DNA of 64,000 nucleotides, taken from positions 31,962,408 to 32,026,407 of the forward strand of contig NC_026657.2 of assembly GCF_000004075.3 (NCBI RefSeq), written 5' to 3'. Positions 12,883 to 26,500 of the stretch are shown here, one piece after another (positions within the stretch are counted from its first letter, which is position 1; each line of letters begins with the position of its first letter). The DNA comes from Cucumis sativus. Its lineage: Eukaryota > Streptophyta > Magnoliopsida > Cucurbitales > Cucurbitaceae. The notes beneath the pieces are model-generated. The model was not told the origin of the DNA. It did not search any database and was given only the letters and a program-made list of their open reading frames with translations. The position numbers and the translations under genes are program-made.

Positions 12883-15585
12883 TCACACGCCAGATTTGCG
12901 CAATTCGGCGGCACCGTGTGCAAAATGACATCTCTCTCCAAACGTGCAAGATCCTTTTGCAAAATTATCACAAAGTTTTGTTTTAAAATTGTTACCTGCG
13001 GGACCAGCCGTACCGCCTGTTGCTCCAGTAGCCGATTTTGGAGGTCCTGCCATCGAAACTGTCACGATAAGCTCCTGCACCATTGCGCTTGCTTCCTTAA
13101 TCTGGTCGAACGATCCCTCGAGTTCAATATTCCTGAGGTTGGGATCTGATTCATGGTCCCTAATGGAAAGTTTGGCTCCTGTTCGACGACAAATCTGCTT
13201 GGAATTAATGCCACCCTTCCCTATAATGGCTCCAGCCAGGGAAGCATCTACACTAATTTTTGCCGTGGAAGAGGCACCAAAGCTGGCTGCAAGGCCTGGT
13301 GGACCTGCATCCATCCTACTGGCTAAACGGTTTGGAATATGTCCCATGGACCGAGGATCGTCGTGAGATGGAGCTGAAGGCTTTCCAAGTTCCCATTCTG
13401 CGTGAGCAAAATGGCACTTGTCGCCAAATTTGCAGCCTTCAGCAGAGTTATACTTGTTGCACATACGACTTTTAACAGCCTGGGTGGCTGAGCCATTGGA
13501 CATTGGAGGAGGGGGTGCCCCCATATTTCTAGGTGCTGGAGGAGCAGGTGGTAGGTTCATCATTTGCGCAACCGCGTTATAACCGCCCGGGACATAATGC
13601 AGGAAATGACATGCTTCACCAAATGGGCAGCCAGTAGTGCTGAAAACAAAATAGAAACAATCAGTCTACCGATATTCTCCACATATGTAAGACGAACTCA
13701 TTTCATATGCATGACAAATTGAAAGCTTTTGACATCAATTGCACAAAAAGATGAATATCAGACACACTTCCATTGTTTAGATTCAGATTTAAAATAATTA
13801 TGCTCGGTATTTTGCAAAAGAAACAAAAATGATATTCAAAATCATAAGCAACGGAAAATAAATGTTGATATTTTATTATTCCTCCACTCATTGGTGAAAG
13901 ATAGCATAAATAGGGAGAAAAATAAAACATATAATGGAGATCCTGAAATTGCAGCAGCTTGATTCAGTGAAAAATAACTCAAAAGACAGTTATAAAACAT
14001 GTCGAGTAAATCCTATTCAGGTAAGGCTGTAATGGAGGTGCTAATTCACAACCTTATGAGCAGCAGAAAAGAATTTGCAAACAGAGATTCTGAAATATCA
14101 AAAGTAGGGTTCACCAAGAATAATTTAGATAAGAGAGAAGAATATTCATTATATATCTCACAGAGTCTGTAAAAAATGGTTCCAATAAATTTGAGAAGAT
14201 TCATACACAAACAAGTACATTAAAGCACTTTCAGAATGTACAGTTCAAAGGCATCCTCTGTAAAGTGCCAATAAGGACAGTGTTTGAGTAATTAACGAGC
14301 ACTACCCATAAATAACACTTGACACAAAAAAAATCACGTAAAAAGAAACCCTGCGAACCAAGTATTTGTGACATCTATTAACAAGACATAGACTTGCCAG
14401 AAAGATTTTAGAGAAAAATCGTAATGATCAGTATAAGCTGGAGAAAATATCACCACTTCCCAGTTCAATTTTCCTTTTCACAGGAATAAGTATCACTGTT
14501 GATCTCCATAGAAGTTACACTCTAAATAGTGGTTAAGTCTTTTATACTTAAAGAGATATTTATATAGTTAGACAATAAATAGATTTTACACGTATGCAAT
14601 TTGTCTCTTTCATGAGCAAAATTATAGAGATTCAGAAAATTAGATTCTTACAATAATTTATAAAGATTCAGAAAAGGATAAGTTTCTATGTATTTATTTA
14701 GATGAGTGAAGATTTGAACCTGTAAAATTTGGTGCATGGCTTCGATTTGCTTGCTACACCAGTTGATAAGTACTCCATGTCTGTTACAAAAAATTTATTA
14801 TTGTTTTCTTAGTCAATTTTCCTAGAGTTTAATGTAATTACTCTAAAATGCCTGAGAGTTTATGAACTGCTAACCAACAAATAACTTAAGATTTAATATG
14901 CCCGTATAAGATTTTAATGTCTCTGTATGTATATTCAGGTGGTCTCAATTAGGTGGGGTGGCTTTCACAGTTATAGTACCTCCTGCAGTTAACAAATTTA
15001 TGGGAAAACCAACAATTTATGCACCTAAATGTTTGAAATTGTTCAAAAAGTCATATTATGATCAATTATCAATCAATACTCATTAGTTTCTTTAACAAAT
15101 TATCCTATTTGTTAGAACAGTATCTTTGACCTTTCACAAAGTTTTTTATTCTTTAGCTGGCATCACAAAATAGTTTAAACCCTTTATAGCTTCTTAAATC
15201 TTTCCCACGTAGGAAGTTCACAAGCAAAGTTTCAGCAAACTCAAACCCACAAATCTGTAATTCTAAATCCGAATTCAGAAACCGCACCCCCCCCCCCCCC
15301 CCCAAAAAAAAAAAAAACCCCACCACCAAAAATAACAAAAGTAAACGAAATAGAATGACCGCCATCGATTGCTTAACATTGAACTACGAACCTATAGTTG
15401 ATACAAAAATCTGGACAGAAACAGGACAAAGTAATACATACAGTAGAGCTCAAGAAGTTTAAAAAAGTAGTGAAATTGAGAAGTAAAAGAAGGAAGGGAA
15501 GGAGGAAGAAACCTTGCTTATTTTTCTTCAAGCCGCCATTAGCCTTTAATCCAACCTCGGCCCTTCCTCTCTTGCGCGTATCCAT
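12883..15585 (-). CDS. KHZ-type RNA-binding protein: three CCCH zinc fingers plus a KH domain
   Basis: Protein of 296 aa resembling Arabidopsis KHZ1/KHZ2 (At3g12130/At5g06770), RNA-binding regulators of flowering and senescence. Three coding exons: 15585-15513, 14780-14720 and 13639-12883 (phases 1 and 2). Domains: CCCH finger 1 at C40, C49, C55, H59 (C-x8-C-x5-C-x3-H); finger 2 at C105, C114, C120, H124; KH domain about 171-238 with the GKGG loop at 185-188; finger 3 at C268, C276, C282, H286 (C-x7-C-x5-C-x3-H). The start MDTRKRGR matches the family N-terminus; an in-frame ATG 9 codons upstream (MDLDLGLLP) is an alternative. The exon 2/3 junction cuts finger 1. An unspliced reading of exon 3 alone would miss the N-terminus and the first finger. 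No disruptions. Confidence 0.92.
15287..15317. repeat. Homopolymer junction C17-A14 in the first KHZ intron
   Basis: Seventeen C (15287-15303) run directly into fourteen A (15304-15317). It lies in the intron between KHZ coding exons 1 and 2, so length changes should not affect the protein. Such tracts are prone to assembly and polymerase slippage error. Confidence 0.9.
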
Positions 15586-15676
15586 TGGTAATAAACCCAG
15601 ATCGAGATCCACAACAAACTAAAGAACTCGAAAAGAATACGTCTAAAACGATAAGATTAAAAATTCTAAATGCTAC

Positions 15677-15721
15677 AAAAAAAAAAAAAAAAAAAAAAAA
15701 AGAATGAATCGAAAACCCTAA
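15677..15721 (-). promoter_or_regulatory. KHZ leader/promoter: A25 tract and telobox
   Basis: An A25 run (15677-15701) is followed by AAACCCTAA (15713-15721), a telobox, which on the minus strand reads TTAGGGTTT about 130 nt upstream of the KHZ start codon. Teloboxes are typical of promoters and leaders of plant genes active in dividing cells. Transcription probably starts near 15800-15830, inferred from the pyrimidine-rich leader only. Confidence 0.45.
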
Positions 15722-15849
15722 CTCCAACCCTAAAAGAGAGGGAAGGGTTTTGCAAATATGAAAGTGAGTGAAAGGATGAGAACTCTTTCGGTGGGAAAAA
15801 ATAGACAGCAAAGTTGATATTGAAATTTATCGTTTTACTTTTTTATTTA

Positions 15850-15902
15850 AGGAAATCAGTGATTACGTAAATGATTAAAAGGTAAATATATTGGTTTAAG
15901 GC

Positions 15903-15937
<35 letters not shown>

Positions 15938-17200
15938 TAATTTTCCTTATTTTTCACTTTTATATTTAATTGCTATATTTGTTTTTAGAAAATATATTCT
16001 ATTTTTGTGGACCGTTTTTCCATTTTTTTTCATTTTCTTTTTAAAATATATTATATTTCATTTAATTACATTGTAATCCTAATTTTTTAATTATATTTCA
16101 TGTAACCTAATTTGAGAAGGAGATGAGCACGAATTCTATTCCTATGATCTAGTCTTTTCTGTCTCGACTATTCTTTGCTTTTTTTCTTTCAGGACGAAGA
16201 TCATAATAAAGATGTAAGAATAATCTTACAATCCAAACTACCCGACCCATATTATATGAGTTGAGTTAGATTGAAAATTTTGGTTTTTTTCGAGTTTGGT
16301 TGGGTCTCGAGTTGGAGGTTGAAAAATTCAGTTAACCTAATCCGACCCAATCTAAACTGAATTAATAATATATATATTATATTATATTATATTATTTTTA
16401 TTAAAGTCTTCTCATTTTTAAGGTACAGTTTAAACTTTACACCTTAAAATGTTTTTTTTCTATTCAAATTGATTGATTATTTTGATAGGTTGGATTTTGT
16501 TTTAAATTGATTCATGATCTTTCACCATTTTGGTCCTAGAAATGAACTTGTGAGCTTTTGCATGCTTAAATAAGCACAAATTGAAGCAGAGGCTAAGAAA
16601 AGTAAAGTGTTGTGCAAGTAGGAAGTGCATAGTATATTTATACTTACATAGCTCAAGTTTTAAAAGCTTTTGCTTGTATCTAACATTTCTTTATTTATCA
16701 AAGATTTCATTTATCTAAAATATTTTGTTAATTCAGAAATATTTACCGATGTTTAAAACTTTTAACCCATGCATGTTTGAAACTTTAAATTTATGAATAC
16801 ATACAACAATTTTAGGAATGAAAAAAAGAAAAAACAATACAACTCGACAACTGAATCCATAAAATATAGATGGGTAATCGGGATTACACCCAGTATGCTG
16901 ATGGCACTAAGACAAATCTGGCCTATTCTCTGTTTTCTTCTTCCTCAAGGATGAAGGATATTCAACTAAGACAAACTCACTTTTTACCTTTTTAAATTTA
17001 TTACTAGTGCATAGGTTTGAATTTAAAATTTATTAGACAAAGATCTAAATAATTATGAAAGGGGGAAGTTCGATAACTCATTTCAAGAGTGGAATCGAAA
17101 TCTACACTTTCTAAATAAAGAAATTGACCGTTAATTTATTTTATAACAGATACCCATTTTAAAACTTTTTATTCAATCACTAATTGTTAAAAAATAATTG
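15850..17200. other. Intergenic region between the KHZ promoter and the PIE1 3' end
   Basis: No gene supported. It holds a (TTA)n/(ATT)n trinucleotide tract at about 15904-15937 and a short (ATATT)n array near 16371-16395. The segment 16190-16350 has a cluster of ACCCGACCC/GGGT-type words that resembles decayed repeat sequence. Everything else is AT-rich. Confidence 0.5.
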
Positions 17201-17531
17201 AAATGCTTGAACTCATTGAAGCATGTTCAAATTAGAATTGCAAGATATATGATCGAATGTTGTTAGCTTTTCAAATATTCCATTTAAATGATTTAAAGAT
17301 TGAAAGGCAAATGACAAAAAAAACAAAACAAGAAGAAGAAAAGAGAGACAAAAATTGGGTAACATCATGTGCAGTTTTTCCATCCTCCAGAACACCTGCT
17401 GCTTCAATTCTCCAACAAGAAGACTGCGCCCAACTAACGGACATTACTGGCAAAATCCCTCAATGAAATTCCCAGAAAGAAATAGATCAGATTCATGCTG
17501 GCAGTATGGCAATTTGAAGGATGGAACTTGA

Positions 17532-20500
17532 TCAAATTTCTTCGGGTATGTCGAGACCTGAAATCAATCCTGGGATATAATCATGAGGAATCATCTCTCG
17601 ACTCCCTGGCTCTTCATGTGGGAATGGATACTCATCCATGCCAAATGGAAATGAATAATCTGTAAGAATTGGTGAACTGAGGGAATATAAGTTATGGTTA
17701 TCTTCCTGGACAAGTGATGGCATCTGATGGTCGGCAATCGGGTGGTGGGAGCTTTCTCCATGGTCCGGTCCCATCTTCCTATGCTTAGATTTTGCAGATT
17801 TAGAAGAGTCGGCGACTCCCAGCTTATGCTTTCCCAGTGACTGTGACTTTGAAACAGAGCGAGACTTGAGATCGATTATTGGAAAAACAGAGGAAGCCCA
17901 TCCGTGGAAATCTTCTTTGCAAGCTCTTGCAGCATCCCTGAGTCATTGAAAACACAAATATTCTTCGTCAGGAATTTCAAAGACATTCACAAGCTTTGTT
18001 TTTTAGATTGTTTCAATATCAGATTTCATTGACAATCCATCCCACCGTGTCATCTCTTGATTCTTTTCGTCTTATTAGGGTTCAATCCATAACAGAAAAA
18101 TCTTGTCCAAGGTGGAGAGAAAAATGAAACCAAGATAATGCTACCTAAAGATTATACTTGACATGCTATCAATTTTTTTGTTCAAAAACAGGAAAGTATG
18201 TGAATAATCCAGTATAAAGCTGGACTTTTCCAGTTGAAGATCAAGTTATGAGCACATTCTAGCCAGAAACATGAGTTGGAGTTAAACTTGAAAAAACATA
18301 GAAATAGGGGAGACATCAACCAATCTCTGAACTCAAGGTAATACGATACCCAAAGGAGGAATCAGGAGATATACACGTCATAATTTCGCAGTTTAAGATG
18401 CTGAAAGAGTGGGATAAAAAAATGATCATACCTGAAACGTGTCTCTGCAACTTTTGTTCGCTTTCGAGCGCCAGAAGATTCACATGTATCCAGGTTGACC
18501 AAGGGCAAGTAAACTGAATCAGATACTATCAAGTCAACCGAAGATGGAAATGGCACGTTAAGATCATTCTCTCCCTGGAACTCAAGTGTTAACTCCAACT
18601 GCTCTGTAGTGACTGATGCTCGTTCCCCATGGTAGGATTGGGGCTTCTTATCATCCATCCTTGTAGAACAAACATCATTAAGTGCAGCAGCTAGTAACTT
18701 GAAGTTGTGTCCTGTGTTGCCAAATTTCAACTTACCTGTTGTTTCCCTCCCAAAATACCGAGTAATGTGGTTACCGGTTGAAAAATACCTTGCACCAGAA
18801 TAGAAACCATTCCAAGAAAGTGAAGAATCTAAACGGTTGCCACGTATTCTAGCCTTCCACACAGTTGAGAGCAGCGCAGTGAAGTGCTTCTGAAGTAAGT
18901 ACTCTCTATCAGGCTGCTCAGCAGCTAAATCTAACAGTACTCGAATATTTTCCTGAAATAAAAGAAAGCGGTGACTGAGAATTCTTCTATCACGAGTATC
19001 AAAAAGCTCAGAGCGCGCACACATATTCTTAAGAAATTTGACACCCAACTGTAACACAAAACAATATTCCCAAGAGTAAGTCCGCTACATACATAAATTT
19101 GATGAACCAAGAGATGAGAACAAATAAATAGCTTGCACAACTTTAACTAACAAATAAATACCTCCGTGATTTTGAGAAGAGCTTTCCCAGAGCTAGCATT
19201 TGTGATCTTCTCACTATTTGGATTATCTGGAGCAGATATAACATACCTTTGTACGAGTTCCCTATACCTTTCGCAGCAATGAACAGGATGACGGTATCTG
19301 CCTCTATAAAACCCACCAGCAGTCATACTGTATAAAGTTGAACTAATCATGCTCCAGTGTGTACCATATTCATGTACCATAGCACACAGTATTGCATCCT
19401 CTTGTGGCAACCAAAAGTCAGGGGAAGGAACACAATCCCTTGACCAAATATTCCCCTTTTTAAGTTTCTCTGGTTTTATTGTCAAAACACGCTTAACTGG
19501 CATGGAAGTAATAGATATTTTCCCTCCCATTCTATTACGGCCAACTACTTTATGTTCAAGATCAACACCGTTCTCCCGTGGTTTTACTTCCATGGCTTCA
19601 TCATATTGCACACCTGACACATTAGGATGATCTTGTGGGAAAGTATCCACAATATTTTTCTTCAATTTTTTAGATTTCTTCTTCAGGGACTTGCCTGACT
19701 CGCTGTCCAGACTAAGCTCAGCCTTTTTACGTTTTTTCTGTAAGCTTGACTGTGCTGATAAAGATTCAAGAACATCTTCACTGCATATATCTTCATCGTC
19801 TGTAGACAAGAATTCCACTGATGCTTCTTTTTTCACTGCTTTTAGCTCGGAAGAAAGAGAGGCCTTCTTCAGAGATTTGAACTTGGCTTTCTTTGATTTC
19901 TTTTTAGCCTTTGGTTTTAATTCACTATGTGTTTCATTCCTGCAAGGAAAATAGGAGTTGAACCGATTAAAGAACTCTCAATTTAAGAAACAAAATGCAC
20001 AAACCATGACATACAAGATCCACATTGACAAGGCTATTGATTCCCAAACTCTGGTCCTTGTGACCATATCTCACTGTAAGATTTTGTTGTTCCATAGTCA
20101 TGTTTATCAGCATGGAAAAGTATTGAGTGTATAGTTAAAATATTTGTAAAAGATTAAATTTACCATAACTAATAAACAAGAATTTTTGTATTTACTGATT
20201 ATTTAACATGATATAAGAGCAAAAGTTTCTAATAAGAAATCAAAAAATTGTTTTACCTTGTAGGATCACAATTTTCAGCCTCCTCTGCTTCTTTCCGCTT
20301 GGCTTCAAATTCCAAATCCTCCATCAACTGAATAATAAAAGTTTAGAATAAAGGAAGTAAGTACATAAGATGAAACTCTACTTAAATTTTTTCTTTTGGG
20401 TTAGAAAAATAAATTGATTCATTGACACGATGAAATCATACAAAAAGATGGGGAAAAGTTATCCCCTCATTTGGAGAGCAGAATATTTGCTCCAAACCTG

Positions 20501-23500
20501 ATTTTGTGCCAAGGCCTCAACTTGCTGTCTATATGCTTCAGTTGCAAATTCAGCATCCCAGCCTGTTGAACACAGATAGAGCATTAATCATTTTTAAAAG
20601 AAACCAAAAGTAATCACAAATGTACATGAGATATAAAGTCAATTTTAAATCGTGCACAAACAATATGTACTCAAATATAAAAAGTTTTTATAATAGAAGG
20701 ATGGATAGGTGTCTCATATTTTCTACTAGTCTATAAGTAAAATGCATACTAAATATTCTTTTCTGAAAAGAAAATTTTTGCAATTAAAGTGAATCACAAT
20801 TATATTCTCCAAATTGTTTCGAATGGAAGCCAAAACACGGTGACCAGAAAAAATATTTAAGACTGAAAATATAGCAAAATTACTGTTATCATCACAAGAC
20901 AACATAACAATGCACATACTTTCATATACAAGAGGTTCCTCGTCTTCATCAATCTCAGCTTCCATCTCCTCTTTATACTTCTCAAGACGATCCAGTTCCC
21001 ATTCTGTTTCTTCAAACTGGACATCAGACTCCACAGCCGCTTTGTCATGTACAGGGTCCCACAGTTCCAGAAAACGTATTGCATACCGATCAATTGGACG
21101 TAGTCGGTCATCAATGGACGAGATGGTTTGTCCAGTTGCAGCAGCTCCAGCCGCCATTTGCTTGACATCCGCCAGCATGTCAACATCATCTTCTTTGCTA
21201 GCTACAATTACAGCTCTCTCTTCATTAAGATCATTAGCTCCGTGTATTATTGCCTCATTATCTTTGTTGGATATAATCATGCCATTAACTTGATCCCCAC
21301 CTTCATCAAGCTTCATTTCATCATCATTCATAAACTCATCATCTTCCATCCTCCCAATCACTTCTTCTGTAAATTCCTGATTATCCACAGCTTCTTCTTC
21401 TTCAACTTTCTTCAAAGCCATATAATCAGCTTCATCTTCTACAATCTTTAAAGCAGCCTCCACGTCTGCATTAGATACAGAAACCTCATTCGCATTGGTG
21501 CACTGATTCTTTTCTTTTTGCATATTTTTAATGGCAAGAGACCTGTGACCGGAGAACAACTCCATGGGATCAAGCTTCTGGAAAAATTCAGTGTTATAAC
21601 TACCACTTTGGATGACAAGATTATCAAGAGCACGCTTCTGATTTGCCTTCTTTAAAATATTCTCTTCAATGGTGCTTTCACTAATCAGACGATATATATG
21701 AACTTCCCTTGTCTGTCCTATGCGGTGACAGCGATCTTGAGCTTGTTGATCCATAGCAGGGTTCCAATCACTGTCGTAAAAGATAACAGTGTCTGCACCA
21801 ACAAGATTGATACCTACACCCCCACTGCGAGTCGATAAAATGAAAAGAAAAATTTTAGGGTTGGTGTTAAATCGTTGCATTAATGTCTGTCTCTCTTCAG
21901 GCTGAGTGGATCCATCCAGACGCATGTAAGTGTAACCATACAGATTGATGAATGCCTCCAAGATATCAAGCATTTTTGTCATTTGAGTGAATATTAATGC
22001 TCGGTGACCTTCAGATTTTAGTTTCCTAAGTAGAATAGCAAGTTCCTGCAATTTGCCGCAGTCAAATTGTATTAGCCTTCTGTCTGGGAAATACACTTGT
22101 CTTCGAATAATTGCAGACCGGATTGGAGTTAAAAGGGGAAACAGGAATCGGGAGCAGTTTTGCTCATAAGATGGATCCAGAAACACATCAGAACAGCTTC
22201 TACTATACCAGCACAGAGGTGCTGGGGCCCTTGCTGCTGGAATTGCAAAGGTGAAGCTTTCAACTAAGCCCATCATCATCTGGAAACGTTCTACTGGTGA
22301 AAGGACAATGTCAGCAATTTTTGAGGAATAACAATAAGACGAGGGATCCGACTTCTCATGGCATATGTCATAAACCGGATGCCTAATTGTCACCAACTCC
22401 CTAAGGGATGTGGAATAAATTGGCTTTTTGTCACATCTCAAGGAATTCCACCATGCCATAGCTTCAGCTCGTTCCATTGCCTGCCTTACTCTTTCCTCCA
22501 TAATTGCATTTTGGATGTCTGCAAAAATACTTGATCCATGCAATCTCTTCCGATATCTAAATCCAGATCCAATTTCCTCGGATTTATTCACACTGGTAGA
22601 ACCCTTAATTAAACTTGATGGAGTAGCAATAGCTCTCACTTCATCTACCTCCCATGAAGTCATGCTAAAGTCTAGATGAGTGAATAAAAATCCTAAACCC
22701 TTAAGGTCAACTCTAGAAAACAGGCCAGGTGATAACGCAGAACATACAGATGAACTCAACTGCATGACTATACCCGCCATATCAAAAGAACTGATGATTG
22801 GACGACCCTCAAACAAATCAGGATGATTACAAACTTTTCTAAGTTGCATAATAACATTAATCATACTAAAGAAATTGCCACTGGCAAGAGTAGCTTGTGT
22901 TTCTGAACTAGCAATATAGTCCTCATATAATTGACGTTGCCTTCTTGACAATCTACAGTTTATGACATGCTCATATTTCTTTGGCAGCTGCTTCTCTACA
23001 TCTCTTTTCAGTCGACGAAGTATAAAGGGGCGCAGAACATTGTGCAGACGATCAAGAACTTCCTTATTCACTTTTTCTTGCCCCTCTACCATTCCAGAAA
23101 TTGGATTGCAAAACCAATCCTTGAATTCCTGATGAGATTGAAAAATATGGGGCATCAAAAAGTGCATCAAGGACCAAAGCTCCATCAGATCATTTTGAAG
23201 GGGGGTACCAGTTAATAAAATTCGTCGTTTGGAATTGAAGTTCAAGAGAGTTTGCCATCTTTGTGACTTCCAGTTTTTAATTAGATGAGCTTCATCTAGT
23301 ATTAGATACTTCCACTTTTTGCGTTTGAAAACTTTAGAATCTTGGATAACCAACCTGTAAGTGGTTATGCATACATGAAATGAGTTTGGTTTCATCCACC
23401 CTTGCCTCTTAACCTTTCGCTCTTTTGCGCTTCCAAAGTAAGTTAAAATTTTAAAAGCAGGACACCATTTGAGAAACTCAGTCTCCCAATTAAGCATGAC

Positions 23501-26500
23501 ACTCGTTGGGACCACGATAAGATGGGGGCCCCATATTCCCTTTTCACAAGCAAGATGAGCAAGCAAAGCAATGGTCATGATTGTCTTCCCAAGCCCCATC
23601 TCATCAGCAAGAATCCCATTTAGTCTTTTCTCATACATTGTCACAAGCCAATCCAAGCCAATATGCTGATATTCACGCAAGGAGTGCTTAAGAAGGAAAG
23701 GGAATTTTGTTCGCACTTTAGTTGTGGAGAATGTGTTCCCAGTTGGTTGTGCAGATCTTGCTGCAGCTGCAGCATCGAAAATTCTGTCCTCACTCTCCGT
23801 TTCTCCAGAATTTTCGAAGGATCCTTTCCTTTCAGGAGGTGAGCTTGCAGAGTGACATTTATTGGGGTCAATATTATCGTCCACACAGAAATCAAGGCGC
23901 ACTGGCTCAATTCCTTCATGAGATGGAGAATCCAGGCAAGGGGATTTTGAACGCACTGTAGTTGTGGGAAATGTGTTCCCAGACGGTTGTACAGATCTTT
24001 CTGCAGCTGCAGCATCAAAAATTCCATCCTCACTTTCCCTTCCTTCAAAATTTTCTAAGGATCCTTTCCCCTCTGGAGGTGAACTTGCAGACGAATGAGA
24101 TTTACCAGGGTCAACATTTTTGTGCACAGAGACATCAAGGCCCGTTGGCTCAATTTCTTCATGAGATGGAGAATTCGTAAGGTCGTCTGAACAAGCAGAA
24201 GTATCTTCAGTGTCATAATCTGAATCATAGTCGTTGTAGTGATCCTGCAGATAAGATTGAAATTACAACAGACACATGTTCCGCCGTTACCCCCACCAGA
24301 AAGTAAGAAATACTATAAAAACAATTAAACTAAAAAACCTACCTTTCCATACCTTGCAAGCAGTTCTTCTATAGGTATTTCACTCTCATTCTGTAGCATT
24401 AAAATCTGCAGACACACACAAATAAAAAGTAATAAAAATAAAGAAATAAAGAACTGCTAAGAGAAGATAAGAGACAAAAGAAATTGGAACCATAATAGCA
24501 TCTCATTGAATGAAAAACTCTCAAATCTCTCCAGAAAACATAAGTTGCTCATTACCTCATCCTTGCCATTATTTGATTCCACTTTGTCCAATTTCTCCTC
24601 CTCAGATAAAGTCGTTTCATCATCCTAGATACAGATCAAGTGAAGCAAAAATTTGTTAGAATTTTGCATCAATCAAGAATGATACCACAACCACTTGGTT
24701 GGCATCACCAGTACCCTAAACATCTTGAAATTTAAAAAAGATGTCCTTCCATTTCCAAGTGTACAAGATGTTAGACCAGTGACATCGTACCACATGCAAT
24801 GCTATACAAAAGCTAAAATCTATATCTTAAGAACTTTTTTTAACGCGGAGTATAAGTTTGTCAAAGATTATAAATGTGGTTCCACTTTCCAAATTCCAAA
24901 TGAATCCAATGTCTAGTTGCAACTTTCCTAATCTGCAAATTGCCCCTTTTTATGTAAGAAACTGAGAAATATATTGTTGCAATTTGACTCATCCTCATAT
25001 GCCTTGAGCCATAGCTTAAACAGGTAAAATTGGTTTCTTAACTTTTTTTTAATAGAAATAACCATTGAGAAAGAATGAAATATTACGAGGGTATTAATAA
25101 AAATAAATAAATAAACCCTAAACCTCAAGAAGCTCCAGCTAAGAATAATGCTTCAAAGATAATAGTTACATAAAGTCTTTGAAATTGAAGCCCAAAGAAA
25201 AACATGAAACTTCGCCAAAGATTAGAGATCACTCGGGGTTTTTTAACCCCTAAACAATAAGCACTCTATTATTTCTATCCCCAAAATATTCTATAGCAGC
25301 TTAAAGATGGTTGAGTTCAGTTAGCACCGGACCAATATGCTTAACTGAACAAAGCCTACTAAGTGTGGGTTGGTTCAGTTCAATATGATTCATTGGTTAG
25401 TTTAACGTTCACCTAATGATCCAAAGGAAATCTTGGTAGAAAAGTCTCCATAACCATTACTCTGAAAGGACAGGCTTCTTAATACTTGTTTCCAAACCAC
25501 CACACTTGATCCCCATGCAAACAAGACTAAAGTTGGCCTCTAACCAACCAAATGACCATCAACTATTTCCCACTTAAATAAAATGAATTAATTGAAGGGC
25601 GAATAAAATCAGAAAGAACTTCAAGCAGAACTCTTATCAGACACCAAATTAATCCTTCAACAAACGTAAGGTAAGGTTGCATGATGCAACAGCGTTTTGT
25701 GCATTTATTAGTCATGCAAGAGAGGCATCATTTTTAAATGAAGAAACAAAAACTAAAGATAGCACGGCAGAAGGCAAACTTTAACACTGTTAGATCAAGT
25801 TATTTGAATCCATATATCGTACCTTATCTTCTCCACCAGTAAAATCATAGTCACCATCTTCCTGCATAGAGACAACAGTGCAAAAATAATTATACTAACC
25901 AACTTTCCATGAGCCCATCAACACCAATACAAACCCATTCACGAGTTAGTATACACAGGAAAGAGAACATATTCGCAAAAAATTAATAGGTAGTGCAGTA
26001 TATCTTTCTCCTTTATTTCTATAACGAATAAGCAAATTTTCATTGAGTAAAAATGAAAGAATACAAGGGCTAGAAAAAATAAAAAGAAATGGAAGAGGCC
26101 TGAAAGTAACACCTCTTTTCTTTCTTATTAATAACAACAATTTTTATGGAGCAAAATAACGGAATACGAGGGTTTACAAAAAAACAAGTTCACAAAAAAG
26201 TGAAGCTAACTGGAGGAACGGGCTCCAGATATACAAGGCCTCTAAATAAAGCAAGATAAAGGTATGAGCATAATTACAAAAAAAAACCTTTGAAGCTAAT
26301 TAAGCTCCTTCCCTCTAGCCTCTAGTAAGGCATGCAAAAAGTAAATGGTTTTATCAAGTTCAAAACTATACCTTCTGCCAATCCACAATCTAAGCATCAA
26401 AAAACAATAAATTTTGATCTCAAACAGTCAACAGTTAATAGATTTATTGAACCACCAATTCACCCAAAAGCTTAACCTGGTGGTTGAAGACAAATTTAAA

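Noticed and set aside
12944..13366. 140-codon plus-strand ORF opposite the KHZ gene
   Set aside because: Complementary shadow of the KH/zinc-finger exon; the minus-strand reading is clearly the conserved one.
17492..17512. The PIE1 sense strand downstream of the stop contains CTGCCAGCATGA, the core of miR167
   Set aside because: It resembles the miRNA itself, not a target, covers about 12 bases only, and no hairpin partner is visible nearby. Most likely coincidence.
20726..20919. Continuation of the large PIE1 frame past the YESM segment to a stop at 20726
   Set aside because: It passes a good donor (GAAA|GTATGT at 20920/20919), and the family sequence continues in the next exon (SWDAEFATEAYRQ) in the right phase.
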